Shown in pieces: positions 1-7,993 of a stretch of DNA of 47,464 bases. Location of the stretch: positions 1 through 47,464 of the IMG/VR virus record IMGVR_UViG_3300048928_000088; one strand, given 5' to 3'. Source of the stretch: a virus. The translations under genes and the position numbers were made by a program. Within the stretch, counting starts at the first letter, position 1, and each line of letters starts with the position of its first letter. Under the pieces are notes generated by a model that had not been told where the DNA came from, did not search any database, and worked only from the letters and a program-made list of their open reading frames with translations.

Positions 1-130
1 GCAATTTTATAATGACTTTGAAAGAGATGTATCACCTTTGTTGTCATTGCCGCCAATTTAAGAGCATCCCCACAGGCATCCCGATAAAAGCCGCTACGCT
101 TAACAGAAAGATCAACCTCCGGGAGCAGAT

Positions 131-1060
131 ATGAAAGATGTAGGCGAAGAAAAAATTGGTGAGAGCACTGAGGAGCTTGAAATTGAAAGCGAGGAGAAAG
201 CGCGCGGCGAGAAGATAGAAATTGATGAAGATCGTCTCCCCTCCCGCGCAATGGCCATCCACGAGCATATACGCCAGGACGGTGAAAAAGAGATGGAGCG
301 CGACGCGATGGCCCTCTTCTGGTCAGCCATCGCTGCCGGGCTCTCAATGGGCGCATCTCTGCTTGCGAAAGGGATATTTCATGTGCAGCTGGAAGGCGTA
401 CCCGGTGGATTTTTACTGGAAAACCTCGGCTATACCTTCGGCTTTATTATTGTCATCATGGCCCGCCAGCAGCTGTTTACCGAAAACACGGTGACCGCCG
501 TTCTGCCGGTGATGCAAAACCCCACACTCGGTAATTTCGGCTTATTGATGCGGCTCTGGAGCGTGGTCCTGCTGGGTAATATCATCGGCACGGGCATCGC
601 GGCATGGGCGTTTGAATATATGCCGATCTTTGATGAACCCACCCGGGATGCGTTTGTGAAAATCGGCATGGACGTAATGAAAAACACGCCGGTCGAGATG
701 TTCTCAAACGCCATCATCTCAGGCTGGATTATCGCCACGATGGTCTGGATGTTTCCTTCAGCGGGAAGCGCCAAAATTGTGGTGATCATATTGATGACCT
801 GGCTGATTGCGCTGGCGGACACCACGCATATTGTGGTCGGTACCGTTGAAATCCTCTATCTGGTCTTTAACGGTACGCTTCACTGGAGCGATTTCTTCTG
901 GCCGTTTGCCCTTCCGACGCTGGCAGGAAACATTTGCGGCGGAACGTTTATCTTCGCGCTTTTAAGCCATGCCCAAATTCGTAACGACATGTCGAACAAA
1001 CGCAAAGCTGAGCTTAAGGCACGGGAAAATGATGATAAATCGACAAAAAAATCGACCTGA
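131..1060 (+). CDS. yfdC: YfdC, formate/nitrite transporter family inner-membrane protein (host)
   Basis: The 309-residue protein closely follows the E. coli YfdC sequence as I recall it (310 aa): an acidic N-terminal tail of about 55 residues with the block EIDEDRLPSRAMAIHEHIRQ, then a hydrophobic body of about six membrane segments (residues 60-290), then a Lys/Glu-rich tail. FNT-family proteins are inner-membrane channels for small anions; the YfdC substrate is not established. The ATG at 131 follows GGGAGCAGAT, a fair ribosome site. This is chromosomal DNA flanking the prophage: yfdC lies beside argW in E. coli as well, which places the insertion. The 130 bases before it hold the presumed promoter and no gene. 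Confidence 0.93.
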   Translation: MKDVGEEKIGESTEELEIESEEKARGEKIEIDEDRLPSRAMAIHEHIRQDGEKEMERDAMALFWSAIAAGLSMGASLLAKGIFHVQLEGVPGGFLLENLGYTFGFIIVIMARQQLFTENTVTAVLPVMQNPTLGNFGLLMRLWSVVLLGNIIGTGIAAWAFEYMPIFDEPTRDAFVKIGMDVMKNTPVEMFSNAIISGWIIATMVWMFPSAGSAKIVVIILMTWLIALADTTHIVVGTVEILYLVFNGTLHWSDFFWPFALPTLAGNICGGTFIFALLSHAQIRNDMSNKRKAELKARENDDKSTKKST

Positions 1061-1135
1061 ATGGTGACTCTTTGAGCAGTCAGGCGGCGATGTGCTTAAC
1101 GCAAAGTGTAAATAAGGCTATACTCGTGCCGCCTC

Positions 1136-1210
1136 GTCCCCTTAGTTAAATGGATATAACGAGCCCCTCCTAAGGGCTAGTTGCAGGTTCGATTCCTGCA
1201 GGGGACACCA
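1136..1210 (+). tRNA. argW: tRNA-Arg (anticodon CCT)
   Basis: Seventy-five bases fold as a cloverleaf with acceptor GTCCCCT/AGGGGAC, anticodon stem AGCCC/GGGCT, loop CTCCTAA (anticodon CCT), T arm GCAGG-TTCGATT-CCTGC, discriminator A and encoded CCA. The CCT anticodon reads the rare codon AGG. Position after yfdC matches E. coli argW. The 3' end of the gene is the phage attachment core, and the insertion leaves the tRNA intact because the phage supplies only sequence downstream of it. Confidence 0.97.
1196..1208. repeat. attL core (copy of 13-bp att sequence)
   Basis: CTGCAGGGGACAC occurs here, inside the argW T-arm/acceptor end, and again at 47342-47354. Nothing outside the 13 bases is shared between the two sites. 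Integrase and excisionase genes sit just inside the two copies, so these are read as attL and attR of the prophage. The true crossover region could be a few bases shorter. Confidence 0.9.
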
Positions 1211-1322
1211 TTTCTTCATTACCCGTCATTTCCCACCATTACCAAAACCATTGATATCGCTATCACACAATGCGGCCGACGTTACCGCGCATTACCCAAC
1301 ATGGATTGACTCCACCAAACTA

Positions 1323-1374
1323 TTGCGGGCATATTGTGGGCACACAGCAAAATGACCACGGATTTATGCCCACA
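1323..1374. promoter_or_regulatory. Integrase arm-type binding sites overlapping the int start
   Basis: TTGCGGGCATA (1323-1333) and TTGTGGGCACA (1334-1344) lie 11 bases apart, and an inverted TATGCCCACA (1365-1374) touches the int start codon. The same motif recurs twice at the other prophage end (47259-47281). Presence on both ends, and nowhere else noticed, indicates integrase arm sites. The overlap with the int start suggests that integrase represses its own gene, as reported for IntS of KplE1; that regulatory reading is inference here. The region 1211-1322 shows no gene. Confidence 0.7.
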
Positions 1375-2543
1375 TGCTTACGGTAAAGCAAATCGACGCA
1401 GCTAAGCCTGCGGAAAAATCATATCGCCTCGCAGATTCCGGAGGACTTTTCCTGTTCGTTCCGCCATCAGGAAAAAAGGTGTGGCGCATGCGTTACCGAT
1501 TCGAGGGAAAGGAAAAGACGCTGGTCATAGGGCCCTACCCGGAAATTTCTCTCACCGAAGCCAGGGCTAAACAGTCTGAAGCAAAAATGAAGCTGCTGAC
1601 TGGAGTTGATCCGGCCGAGCAGAAGCAGGCATTAAAAAAGAAAGAGAAAGAAGAAGCGGCCGACTCATTCGGTGATATCTTCCGAGAGTGGCATGCGCAT
1701 AAATCAAAGGTATGGTCAAAGGGATATTCTGACGAGATGATGAGTATGTTCACTGACGACATTCTTCCAGTCATCGGTCACTTACGCATGGATGATGTTG
1801 AGCCTATGACGCTGTTGAAGGTCATCAGGCTATTCGAAGACAGGGGCGCAATGGAACGCGCTGATAAGGCAAGGAGAAGGTGTGGTGAGGTATTCAGCTA
1901 TGCGATCATAACTGGAAGGGCTAAATACAATCCATCCAGAGACCTTGCTGGCGCGATGAAGGGGTACAGAAAGCAGAACTACCCTTTTCTTCCTATGCAC
2001 CGCATACACGAATTCCAGAGAGCTTTAAACGCGTATGGCGGTTGGATTGTATCGAAGATAGCGGCGCAGATTCTCCACTATACAGCTATGCGTACAGTGG
2101 AGTTACGTTCGCTGGTATGGACGGGAATTGATTACGAAACCAGGTTAATCAGCGTTGACCCTGAGGTCATGAAAGGCAGAAAGCTTCATGTCGTTCCAAT
2201 GTCGGACCAGGTTATCGAACTATTCAAATTCCTGCAACAAATCACTGGTCAGTATGAGCTTTGCTTCCCTGGTCGAACAGACAGGAAGAAGCCCATCAGT
2301 GAGAACGCCGTGCTCGGAGTAATACGTAGTATTGGCTACGAAGGCCAGACAAGCGGACACGGCATGCGCCACCAGTTCAGCACCGTACTCAACGAGAAGC
2401 ACTGGAACAAAGACGCGATAGAGATGCAGCTGGCGCACGTTAGCGGCGGAACGCGCTCAGTGTACAACCATGCTGAGTATCTCGATACGCGTCGTGAAAT
2501 GATGCAGTGGTGGGCGGACTGGTTAGATGAGAAGGTGGCATAG
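1374..2543 (+). CDS. Tyrosine-recombinase integrase, IntS/P4 type
   Basis: This 389-residue protein catalyses site-specific integration into argW. The N-terminal 90 residues are the DUF4102 arm-binding domain (LTVKQIDAAKP, VGG-like ALVIGPYPEISLTEAR), followed by a core-binding domain (about 95-195) and a catalytic domain. Catalytic landmarks are visible: Arg in HYTAMRTVELRSL, the HGMRHQF box, LAHVSGG and the nucleophile Tyr in RSVYNHAEYL. It is recognisably similar to E. coli IntS of KplE1 through its whole length, including the C-terminal MMQWWADWLDEKV. It is the only prophage gene on the + strand at this end; the partner excisionase lies 45 kb away at attR. Confidence 0.96.
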   Translation: MLTVKQIDAAKPAEKSYRLADSGGLFLFVPPSGKKVWRMRYRFEGKEKTLVIGPYPEISLTEARAKQSEAKMKLLTGVDPAEQKQALKKKEKEEAADSFGDIFREWHAHKSKVWSKGYSDEMMSMFTDDILPVIGHLRMDDVEPMTLLKVIRLFEDRGAMERADKARRRCGEVFSYAIITGRAKYNPSRDLAGAMKGYRKQNYPFLPMHRIHEFQRALNAYGGWIVSKIAAQILHYTAMRTVELRSLVWTGIDYETRLISVDPEVMKGRKLHVVPMSDQVIELFKFLQQITGQYELCFPGRTDRKKPISENAVLGVIRSIGYEGQTSGHGMRHQFSTVLNEKHWNKDAIEMQLAHVSGGTRSVYNHAEYLDTRREMMQWWADWLDEKVA

Positions 2544-2549
2544 CGCCAC

Positions 2550-2939
2550 CTACATCACCGGACAATCATCAAACTCACCAGAACGCGCATCGTTGATGCT
2601 GTAGGTGATCACCCCAAACACCGGCCTCGAAGTATCCGACAAATCGTCCTTCGATGGTAACGGCTCCCTCCTTCCATTTTCAGGGTTCTCCAGGCATGGA
2701 TGCGGTATCGTCCTGTACCGCATGATCCTGAACTCACCATCAACGGCACAGACAAGCAGAGAGCCGTCTTTCGGTGTCAGCGAAGAATCAACGATGAGCA
2801 TGGCACCCTTCATGATACCCGCACGCAGGTATGTCGTCCCGGCTATCATCATGTACGTGGCTGATGGATGAGCGATAAGACGCTTATCGAGTGATATGCG
2901 CTCTTCAACGTAGTCTGCTGCAGGACTCGGGAACCCCAT
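2550..2939 (-). CDS. UmuD'-like protein lacking the protease dyad
   Basis: The 129 residues match E. coli UmuD from Gly25 onward: GFPSPAADYVEERISLDKR, HPSATY and VCAVDGEF. The ATG precedes exactly the residue that becomes the N-terminus after RecA-stimulated UmuD cleavage (Cys24-Gly25), so the product is born as UmuD'. The catalytic Ser60 position is Thr36 (GTTYLRAGI against GDSMIDGGI) and Lys97 is Met73, so no self-cleavage is expected. A GGAGG ribosome site lies 7 bases upstream and a near-consensus LexA box at 2957-2976. No umuC accompanies it. P1 HumD is a known phage UmuD' homologue. Likely role, by inference: pairs with host UmuD/UmuC to modulate SOS mutagenesis. Confidence 0.88.
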   Translation of the reverse strand: MGFPSPAADYVEERISLDKRLIAHPSATYMMIAGTTYLRAGIMKGAMLIVDSSLTPKDGSLLVCAVDGEFRIMRYRTIPHPCLENPENGRREPLPSKDDLSDTSRPVFGVITYSINDARSGEFDDCPVM

Positions 2940-2956
2940 AATGCACCTCCGATAGT

Positions 2957-2976
2957 TACTGTATATGCATACAGTA
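2957..2976 (-). promoter_or_regulatory. LexA box (SOS operator) of the UmuD'-like gene
   Basis: TACTGTATATGCATACAGTA has the CTG-N10-CAG core of the LexA site with almost full consensus flanks. It lies 18 bases upstream of the UmuD'-like start codon, on the correct side to control that gene, so expression should rise on DNA damage. Confidence 0.9.
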
Positions 2977-3056
2977 TTATCGATCGGTGGTTTCGATCAA
3001 GAGGGAAGCATAGAATGAATGGTTTGCGCTTGGGCGGGATGATGTTTTAGTTGTCA

Positions 3057-3074
3057 GGCCTGACGAATCAGGCC
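3057..3074 (-). terminator. Candidate hairpin after the acyltransferase gene
   Basis: On the minus strand GGCCTGA-TTCG-TCAGGCC forms a perfect 7-bp stem with a UUCG loop 25 bases beyond the acyltransferase stop. It lacks a clear T-run, so it may be a weak terminator or an RNA-stabilising end. Confidence 0.4.
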
Positions 3075-3098
3075 GACTGCGTCGAGGTTAGGGCTATA

Positions 3099-4250
3099 TC
3101 ACTTAGTGAGCAATTTGCTTACTTTATTTGAGAGCCTGATGGAAGGCACATCAACATATCTTTCGAATATATACGCCACCGGGATTGATATCGCCACAGT
3201 TATTGCGGTTGCTAGTACAAACTCTGCGATCCCCAAGGTTTCATATTTGCGATGAAGCATAAATGATACAACATATACAACTGTTGCATGCGTAAGGTAT
3301 AGCGGAAAAGATATTTTCCCAAGGAAATATATTACCTTGGTAGATAGCGCCTTAATAGCTAACTTTGAATCAACTACGGACGCGAACAACAGCATACTTC
3401 CGATAACTCCTGCCGTAACTGATACTTGCATGTACGTGAAGCTATCAAACACTTTAAGATAAGAATATGTGCCAATGTATGGCGTTAATCCATCCCTTGG
3501 CAATGGAGTTGTAGCAAGCAGAAGGCCAACCAGAAAAACTACCGCCCTCAGTAATGGATTAAATTTAAGCCGCCCACCCTTTGTCACATCACACAGAATT
3601 ATGCCAAAGATAAACAGTGCATAATACGTACTGTCCTCTGCCACAAAGAAATACACTGTCATAATTCCATAGAAGTACAGCCTGTATCTACTTAATCCAA
3701 ATATTGCCAGTGATGCAAATACCAGTAGGGATCCGTAAAGCTCATAGGACATCGACCAGAGAGGATAATTTGTTAATGGCTTATGCGTGAAAGGGATTTG
3801 ATAGAATACTTGCTCAATAAAATACGAAAATTGAGCGCCAAATGCCTGACCAATGAACTTATCTGTTAACCACATGATGACATACATAAACAACATAGAA
3901 CCTGCAACAGGCAGCATGATTCGAGGATAGCGCTTTATAACTCCAGAAAGAATTGAGCTATGATTTCTTGTTCTGTTAAATGAAAGAGACAACACAAAGC
4001 CACTTAAAACAAAGAATATATATACAGCCATATCGCCATTGTAAACAATGTTAAGCGGCGTGGCGCTAACCATTCTTCTTATGATACCTGCAGTTCCTGC
4101 TAGTTCTGTAAACCTCACATCTGGCTTATAGAAGTTTATGCAGTGTTCAATAAGAACGAGGACGCAAAGGATGCCCCGAAGGCCATCAAGATATCCGAGA
4201 TTAACCTTTTCCCTGGTTTCTCTTGCGTACAGATTTGCTCCTTGTGGCAT
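3099..4250 (-). CDS. Acyltransferase 3 family integral membrane protein
   Basis: This 383-residue protein has about ten hydrophobic segments and the family signature R-X10-H near the N-terminus (Arg in DGLRGILCVLVLIEH), followed by FFVLSGFVLS. AT3 proteins (OafA/WecH type) transfer acyl groups, usually acetyl, to surface sugars such as O-antigen. No extra SGNH domain is present. The gene is markedly AT-rich compared with the surrounding late genes and sits between the late operon and the SOS-boxed gene, outside the virion module. That is the usual place for a lysogenic-conversion cargo gene, so altering host surface sugars and blocking other phages is the likely benefit (inference). The acceptor cannot be read from sequence. 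Confidence 0.88.
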   Translation of the reverse strand: MPQGANLYARETREKVNLGYLDGLRGILCVLVLIEHCINFYKPDVRFTELAGTAGIIRRMVSATPLNIVYNGDMAVYIFFVLSGFVLSLSFNRTRNHSSILSGVIKRYPRIMLPVAGSMLFMYVIMWLTDKFIGQAFGAQFSYFIEQVFYQIPFTHKPLTNYPLWSMSYELYGSLLVFASLAIFGLSRYRLYFYGIMTVYFFVAEDSTYYALFIFGIILCDVTKGGRLKFNPLLRAVVFLVGLLLATTPLPRDGLTPYIGTYSYLKVFDSFTYMQVSVTAGVIGSMLLFASVVDSKLAIKALSTKVIYFLGKISFPLYLTHATVVYVVSFMLHRKYETLGIAEFVLATAITVAISIPVAYIFERYVDVPSIRLSNKVSKLLTK

Positions 4251-4288
4251 ATGGAACGACGCTCCTGCTGTTTTATTGGTTCATCAAA

Positions 4289-4313
4289 GCGCACACCATA
4301 TCCCTGTGTGCGC
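4289..4313 (-). terminator. Candidate end-of-late-operon hairpin
   Basis: GCGCACAC (4289-4296) and GTGTGCGC (4306-4313) form a perfect 8-bp stem. On the minus strand it is followed by TTTGATG, a weak T tract. It lies about 85 bases past the last small late gene, so it could end the late transcript or insulate the acyltransferase gene. Confidence 0.4.
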
Positions 4314-4397
4314 CTGCTTTCAACCTAAACATTAAGCCACGCTACGGTATTGATTAACAGTTTTGTCACCGCTAGGCGTGAGGGTCACATCACGTTG

Positions 4398-4559
4398 TCA
4401 CACCGGCTCGTCAAAGTCGCATTCAGGGCAGATCCAGCACAGAAAACCATACCTCATACCCTGATACATTTGCGACCCACAGATAGGGCAAAATCTTACA
4501 GCGACAGACTCCGTTGATGCCTGTGATTCGTTTGACTGTGACGCTTCATTATCTGACAT
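4398..4559 (-). CDS. Small zinc-ribbon protein (53 aa)
   Basis: A short reading frame with a Ser/Gln-rich first 19 residues and then two CxxC pairs (CPIC and CWICPEC, residues 24-47) typical of a small zinc ribbon. The start ATG has AATGGAGAAACAC upstream (GGAG 7 bases away). It lies 15 bases after the tail-fiber assembly gene on the same strand and is the last recognisable gene of the late operon. I do not recognise a specific family. A metal-binding regulatory or scaffold role is possible. Confidence 0.7.
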   Translation of the reverse strand: MSDNEASQSNESQASTESVAVRFCPICGSQMYQGMRYGFLCWICPECDFDEPV

Positions 4560-4574
4560 GTGTTTCTCCATTAA

Positions 4575-4988
4575 TTATGGGTATTGAGCGATTATTGCCG
4601 CCCTGTCGCTGGAATATTGCGTTTTTCTGGCGTTGATCTGATCCACGACCACATCCTTTTTCGCCGTTTCATTTATGCCGTCATTTACGGCAGCCGCAAG
4701 CCACGCCCTGTTAAGCTTCTCAATATCATCCTGATAAGTGACGCTTAAAGATGCCAGCGCCGCCTTGCGTAATTCTGAGTTAGGAATTGGCGGAGTATCA
4801 ACCCATGATGGATTGCCATCACTATCTGCGGCTCTCACTTTGCCAGGAGGTGGGTTTTGAAATTCTGCAAAAGTCACTTCATCAACCTCCACTCCATTGG
4901 CTGGCCAAGTTCCTGCAGCTACATAATCTTCCTGCAATGAAAATGGGTAGAATGCATTTGTTACCGCATCATATAAATAAGCACTCAT
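4575..4988 (-). CDS. Tail fiber assembly protein (Tfa family)
   Basis: The 137-residue protein has the Tfa pattern: short N-terminal module (MSAYLYDAVTNAFYPFSLQ), a Pro-rich middle (NPPPGKVRAADSDGNPSWVDTPP) and a helical C-terminal half rich in Lys, Ala and Gln ending in AIIAQYP. Tfa proteins act as chaperones or caps for the receptor-binding tip of the fiber. The start at 4988 is chosen over an upstream in-frame Met (5012) because it follows GGAAAATAATA directly after the fiber gene's stop, giving tight coupling. It pairs with the fiber gene immediately upstream. Confidence 0.87.
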   Translation of the reverse strand: MSAYLYDAVTNAFYPFSLQEDYVAAGTWPANGVEVDEVTFAEFQNPPPGKVRAADSDGNPSWVDTPPIPNSELRKAALASLSVTYQDDIEKLNRAWLAAAVNDGINETAKKDVVVDQINARKTQYSSDRAAIIAQYP

Positions 4989-4990
4989 TA

Positions 4991-5752
4991 TTATTTTCCT
5001 ATTGCAATCCATCGGGCGAAAGGTTGAGTGCCAGTGTTGCCACGAGAACTCATGAGACGAAAACCGGCAAGTGTCAAATTCGTACAGGCGAAAGCAGGGC
5101 AGTCATTTGCGCCAGCAACTGCGCTATCGAATGAGGCAACGATTGACCTTATTTCAGTAGTAAAGGCTATAGGAAGCGATACGTCAGTTGGTCCACCAAC
5201 GTAACCAGCAACAGAAGTACCGGTCTGGATAATTGTTCCATCAGGAAACTTAATCCAGCCCGACCCTGATGTGAAGTTTGCCATGGTTGGAATTTGGCCT
5301 GCTCCATTACCAGTGTTTTTTGTTGCCGCAGTGCCTAACCCCAGGATGTCCGAAATGTCGTTGGCGACCTTAGCCCATCCTGTTGTAGTTGTATTGGGGT
5401 TGGCGGTATTGCCGTCCGTAGTGCATCGGTATACAGTTTTTAGATCGTCACCAAGAACATATGAGCCAGAAGGATATCCACCTATTGCGGTAGCAAAAGC
5501 TGAATCGTAGGTGTTTTTTGCACCTGCGCTAGCCCATCTCCCCAATGCAGATAATTCATATAAAATCTGATTCATATCCTGCCCTTTTGGTGGCAATCCA
5601 CCGGCAGATTTAAGAACCATTGTTATTGGTGGAAAGCCAGCGTCATATGATGCTGTATTGTCTCCAGCGGGAGTGGTAGATAAAATTGGCTCACGTGGTC
5701 CATTTACGCCAAAAGGCTTTGACTGTTTGGCCGGGGAATCAGTACGGTTCAT
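4991..5752 (-). CDS. Tail fiber protein, receptor-binding
   Basis: 253 residues. The N-terminal half carries a conserved myoviral fiber segment (GGLPPKGQDMNQILYELSALGRWASAG and a Ser/Thr/Asn-rich stretch ending in GWAKV). Residues from about 155 resemble the Gp53-like C-terminal domain seen in many enterobacterial fibers (GSGWIKFPDGTIIQTG...). It is last in the baseplate gene run and directly precedes its Tfa chaperone. Such proteins decide host range by binding surface sugars. The protein is short for a fiber, so it is probably a compact tip. The distal receptor domain is the part most likely to vary between relatives. Confidence 0.87.
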   Translation of the reverse strand: MNRTDSPAKQSKPFGVNGPREPILSTTPAGDNTASYDAGFPPITMVLKSAGGLPPKGQDMNQILYELSALGRWASAGAKNTYDSAFATAIGGYPSGSYVLGDDLKTVYRCTTDGNTANPNTTTTGWAKVANDISDILGLGTAATKNTGNGAGQIPTMANFTSGSGWIKFPDGTIIQTGTSVAGYVGGPTDVSLPIAFTTEIRSIVASFDSAVAGANDCPAFACTNLTLAGFRLMSSRGNTGTQPFARWIAIGK

Positions 5753-5754
5753 AA

Positions 5755-6393
5755 TTAATCTCTGTAAAATGTTCCATCGTTGAAAGGATATGCATCTGTG
5801 GAGAATCCAAAATATGGACTTACCACTTGTCTGACATTGACCAAAACCCCACTAGGGACTGGTGTAACCTCATAGTTTTTGAGTATTGATTCTTCATATG
5901 GAGCAAGTTCAAATTCGAATGTTAGCCCAAGGGTCATGTCTCTGTAGTTAATGCAATATGCCCTTCCACGCTGATAAAAAAGCATTTTAAGGAATCTATT
6001 GATATCAGGTATCGTTGCAATGCTTATATTTGTAAACGCTTTGCAAAGAATTAATGTTCGGTATGCATCATCTTCCAGCCTTACATTGGTTGTTTCCTGG
6101 ACTCCTCCATAAAAAGGGGCGTCATTAAATGGCGTAGGATAGTTTGGGTTTGAATCATTGGCTTCTCCAAAACCAAAGGAAGAGCTTTCAATTGGTGCAT
6201 TAACATATCGGCTTACCCCAACTATCTTTCCCCATACATCCAGTCCATACGTCTGACATGTCGTTAAATCCCACACCTTAGCAATAAACTCGTCGGTAAA
6301 ATCATCAAGGCTTACAGCCTGATTAAATGTATCGATTATGGAGAGTAGTTTTTGGCTTGCCGAGTATTGTGTGAGGATTGTGTCCTTCCACAT
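5755..6393 (-). CDS. Baseplate-to-fiber connector, DUF2612 family
   Basis: 212 residues. The N-terminal half (SASQKLLSIIDTFNQAVSLDDFTDEFIAKVWDL, TCQTYGLDVWGKIVGVSR) is characteristic of DUF2612 proteins, found just after the gpJ-like baseplate gene in contractile-tail phages. The C-terminal third is beta-rich and ends in SPYFGFSTDAYPFNDG. Gene order (J-like, this, fiber, Tfa) matches P2-like gpJ-gpI-gpH-gpG. It therefore probably occupies the gpI position joining fiber to baseplate wedge. No catalytic motifs seen. Confidence 0.82.
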   Translation of the reverse strand: MWKDTILTQYSASQKLLSIIDTFNQAVSLDDFTDEFIAKVWDLTTCQTYGLDVWGKIVGVSRYVNAPIESSSFGFGEANDSNPNYPTPFNDAPFYGGVQETTNVRLEDDAYRTLILCKAFTNISIATIPDINRFLKMLFYQRGRAYCINYRDMTLGLTFEFELAPYEESILKNYEVTPVPSGVLVNVRQVVSPYFGFSTDAYPFNDGTFYRD

Positions 6394-6407
6394 TTAGTGC
6401 TCCCCCA

Positions 6408-7637
6408 TTAAACCAACGTTACAGTGATATCCGATGCCTGTATTGTTGGCACCTGATCGATACCCATCGTCACAGATGGTGTGAATGTGGTTCCGTTTAA
6501 TGAAACCTGAAGTAACAGCACGCCAACCGTGTCAGGGCTGATTGAAATTATTGGTGCGTAATATTTACCGGCGTTTATTGTTGACCCTATTCTTGCCTTT
6601 CCTATACCATCGTACTCTCCATTAAAAACAGAGATGACCATGTTTTTTACCTGAGTGGTGATATCACTCGGAGGGTTTAATGAGCTATCAATCTGTATCT
6701 TGAAATACACTCTTGTCGGAGATGCCTTCAGCCACTGCATATCGTATGACGGATATGGCGGAAGATAATTAACATTGTCGTAAACCGTGTAATGCGTTGT
6801 ACCGTTCAGGTTTGCGCCGGGATTGTAGGTGCTGAATATCGCCTCTGCTACATCTGCATCTGCGCCACCATATACTGATATGAATATGGAATGAGCAATA
6901 ACTGGATAGCTTGTCGTTCCTTTGTTAACCGTTGATGCGGTACGGTTTGACCAGACATAAGCGTCAAGTACGCCATTTGTTGCGAGCAGAGCGGATAAGA
7001 CTGATGCATCCTGATTACGGCTATTTCTTGCAACTGATTCCTGCCTGCGGGTTTCAAAAGCAATCCGGGACTCCACATCAACGCCTACTACTCCTGGGTT
7101 TGCGTTTGTGATCGCATCCCATCCTGGAACCGCACGATAGATTTGGTTTAGCGACCCTGCAGCGCAAGGAATAGGTCCGGTAGTTGTATTAACAAATGCA
7201 CCATCAACTGAACCGCCTGCAGGAATTGTTATGTTATCTATTGCCTGATAGATATACCCATCTGTGGTGATCGCAGTGCTGCCTGCTGGGATTACCGTTC
7301 CCGCCTGTCCGATACAAGTTCCTGTAGTTACCGTCCCTTGGGCAGAGATGCGATCCATAAAATAGATTCGCCCTATCCCATCCTGGAATCGACCGGTTGC
7401 ATAATCAGGGTTAACCTGGTTAAACAGGCAAAGAAGTTTGTCGTATTCCTGAGCGATGATTTCTGTGTCTGACTGTGCAATCTGGCCTTGCGGTGAGCTG
7501 AGCGACTGACTTGCCCCACCGCCTAGCGCCGTGGTCATATCTGTCAGGCGACCAGAAAGAATATCAGCAACATCAGGCACTGACAGGCCGTTCTCTGTAA
7601 TGGTTACATCAGGTACTGCTGTATTTAATGTCGTCAT
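6408..7637 (-). CDS. Baseplate J-like wedge protein
   Basis: 409 residues with the gpJ/JayE/Mu gp47 pattern: VPDVTITENGLSVPDVADILSGRL near the start, IAQEYDKLLCLFNQVNPDYATGRFQDGIGRIYFM, then a beta-sandwich middle with GTVIPAG and the conserved ESRIAFETRRQESVARNS segment. It forms the arms of the contractile-tail baseplate wedge. Its start overlaps the stop of the preceding gene by four bases (ATGA), which indicates translational coupling within the baseplate operon. Confidence 0.9.
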   Translation of the reverse strand: MTTLNTAVPDVTITENGLSVPDVADILSGRLTDMTTALGGGASQSLSSPQGQIAQSDTEIIAQEYDKLLCLFNQVNPDYATGRFQDGIGRIYFMDRISAQGTVTTGTCIGQAGTVIPAGSTAITTDGYIYQAIDNITIPAGGSVDGAFVNTTTGPIPCAAGSLNQIYRAVPGWDAITNANPGVVGVDVESRIAFETRRQESVARNSRNQDASVLSALLATNGVLDAYVWSNRTASTVNKGTTSYPVIAHSIFISVYGGADADVAEAIFSTYNPGANLNGTTHYTVYDNVNYLPPYPSYDMQWLKASPTRVYFKIQIDSSLNPPSDITTQVKNMVISVFNGEYDGIGKARIGSTINAGKYYAPIISISPDTVGVLLLQVSLNGTTFTPSVTMGIDQVPTIQASDITVTLV

Positions 7638-7993
7638 AGTGTGGCCTGCGCTGTGTTTCCATTAATGTCGGTCACACGGATAGTTCCGCGCATACTGCGG
7701 GTGTTTTTATCGAAGAAAACATTCGCCAGCGCCTGGTCTACAATCGGAAGCTTGAGAGCTTCGGATTGCAACTTCTGCTGAATAAAGCTCGGAGTCGGAC
7801 GCTTTCCGAGAACATCGGTTTTCCACGGAATCCCAAGTGTGGTGTCGTAATAGCACTCCCCTGAGAAGACAAGGCATGCGCTGGCAACATCCTGAGCAAC
7901 TGAATATGACTCGTCAGCGATCGCAATGTTGCCGCTGCCATCTAACGTTAAATCCCATGTCGACACGTCTAATTGCATTGTTCTGTAGGTCAT
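7634..7993 (-). CDS. Baseplate wedge protein (gp46/gp25-like)
   Basis: 119 residues with GNIAIADESYSVAQDVASACLVFSGECYYDTTLGIPW, the pattern of small wedge proteins of Mu gp46 type that stand before the J-like gene in contractile phages. Start and stop overlap both neighbours by four bases. It likely links sheath initiation to the wedge, by analogy with T4 gp25/P2 gpW. Confidence 0.83.
   Translation of the reverse strand: MTYRTMQLDVSTWDLTLDGSGNIAIADESYSVAQDVASACLVFSGECYYDTTLGIPWKTDVLGKRPTPSFIQQKLQSEALKLPIVDQALANVFFDKNTRSMRGTIRVTDINGNTAQATL

Noticed and set aside
1-130. Minus-strand 72-74-codon frames near the left edge
   Set aside because: Overlap the yfdC promoter and N-terminus on the other strand; no features of a gene.
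2605-2871. 88-codon + strand frame
   Set aside because: Antisense of the UmuD'-like gene, which has clear family similarity and a LexA-controlled start.
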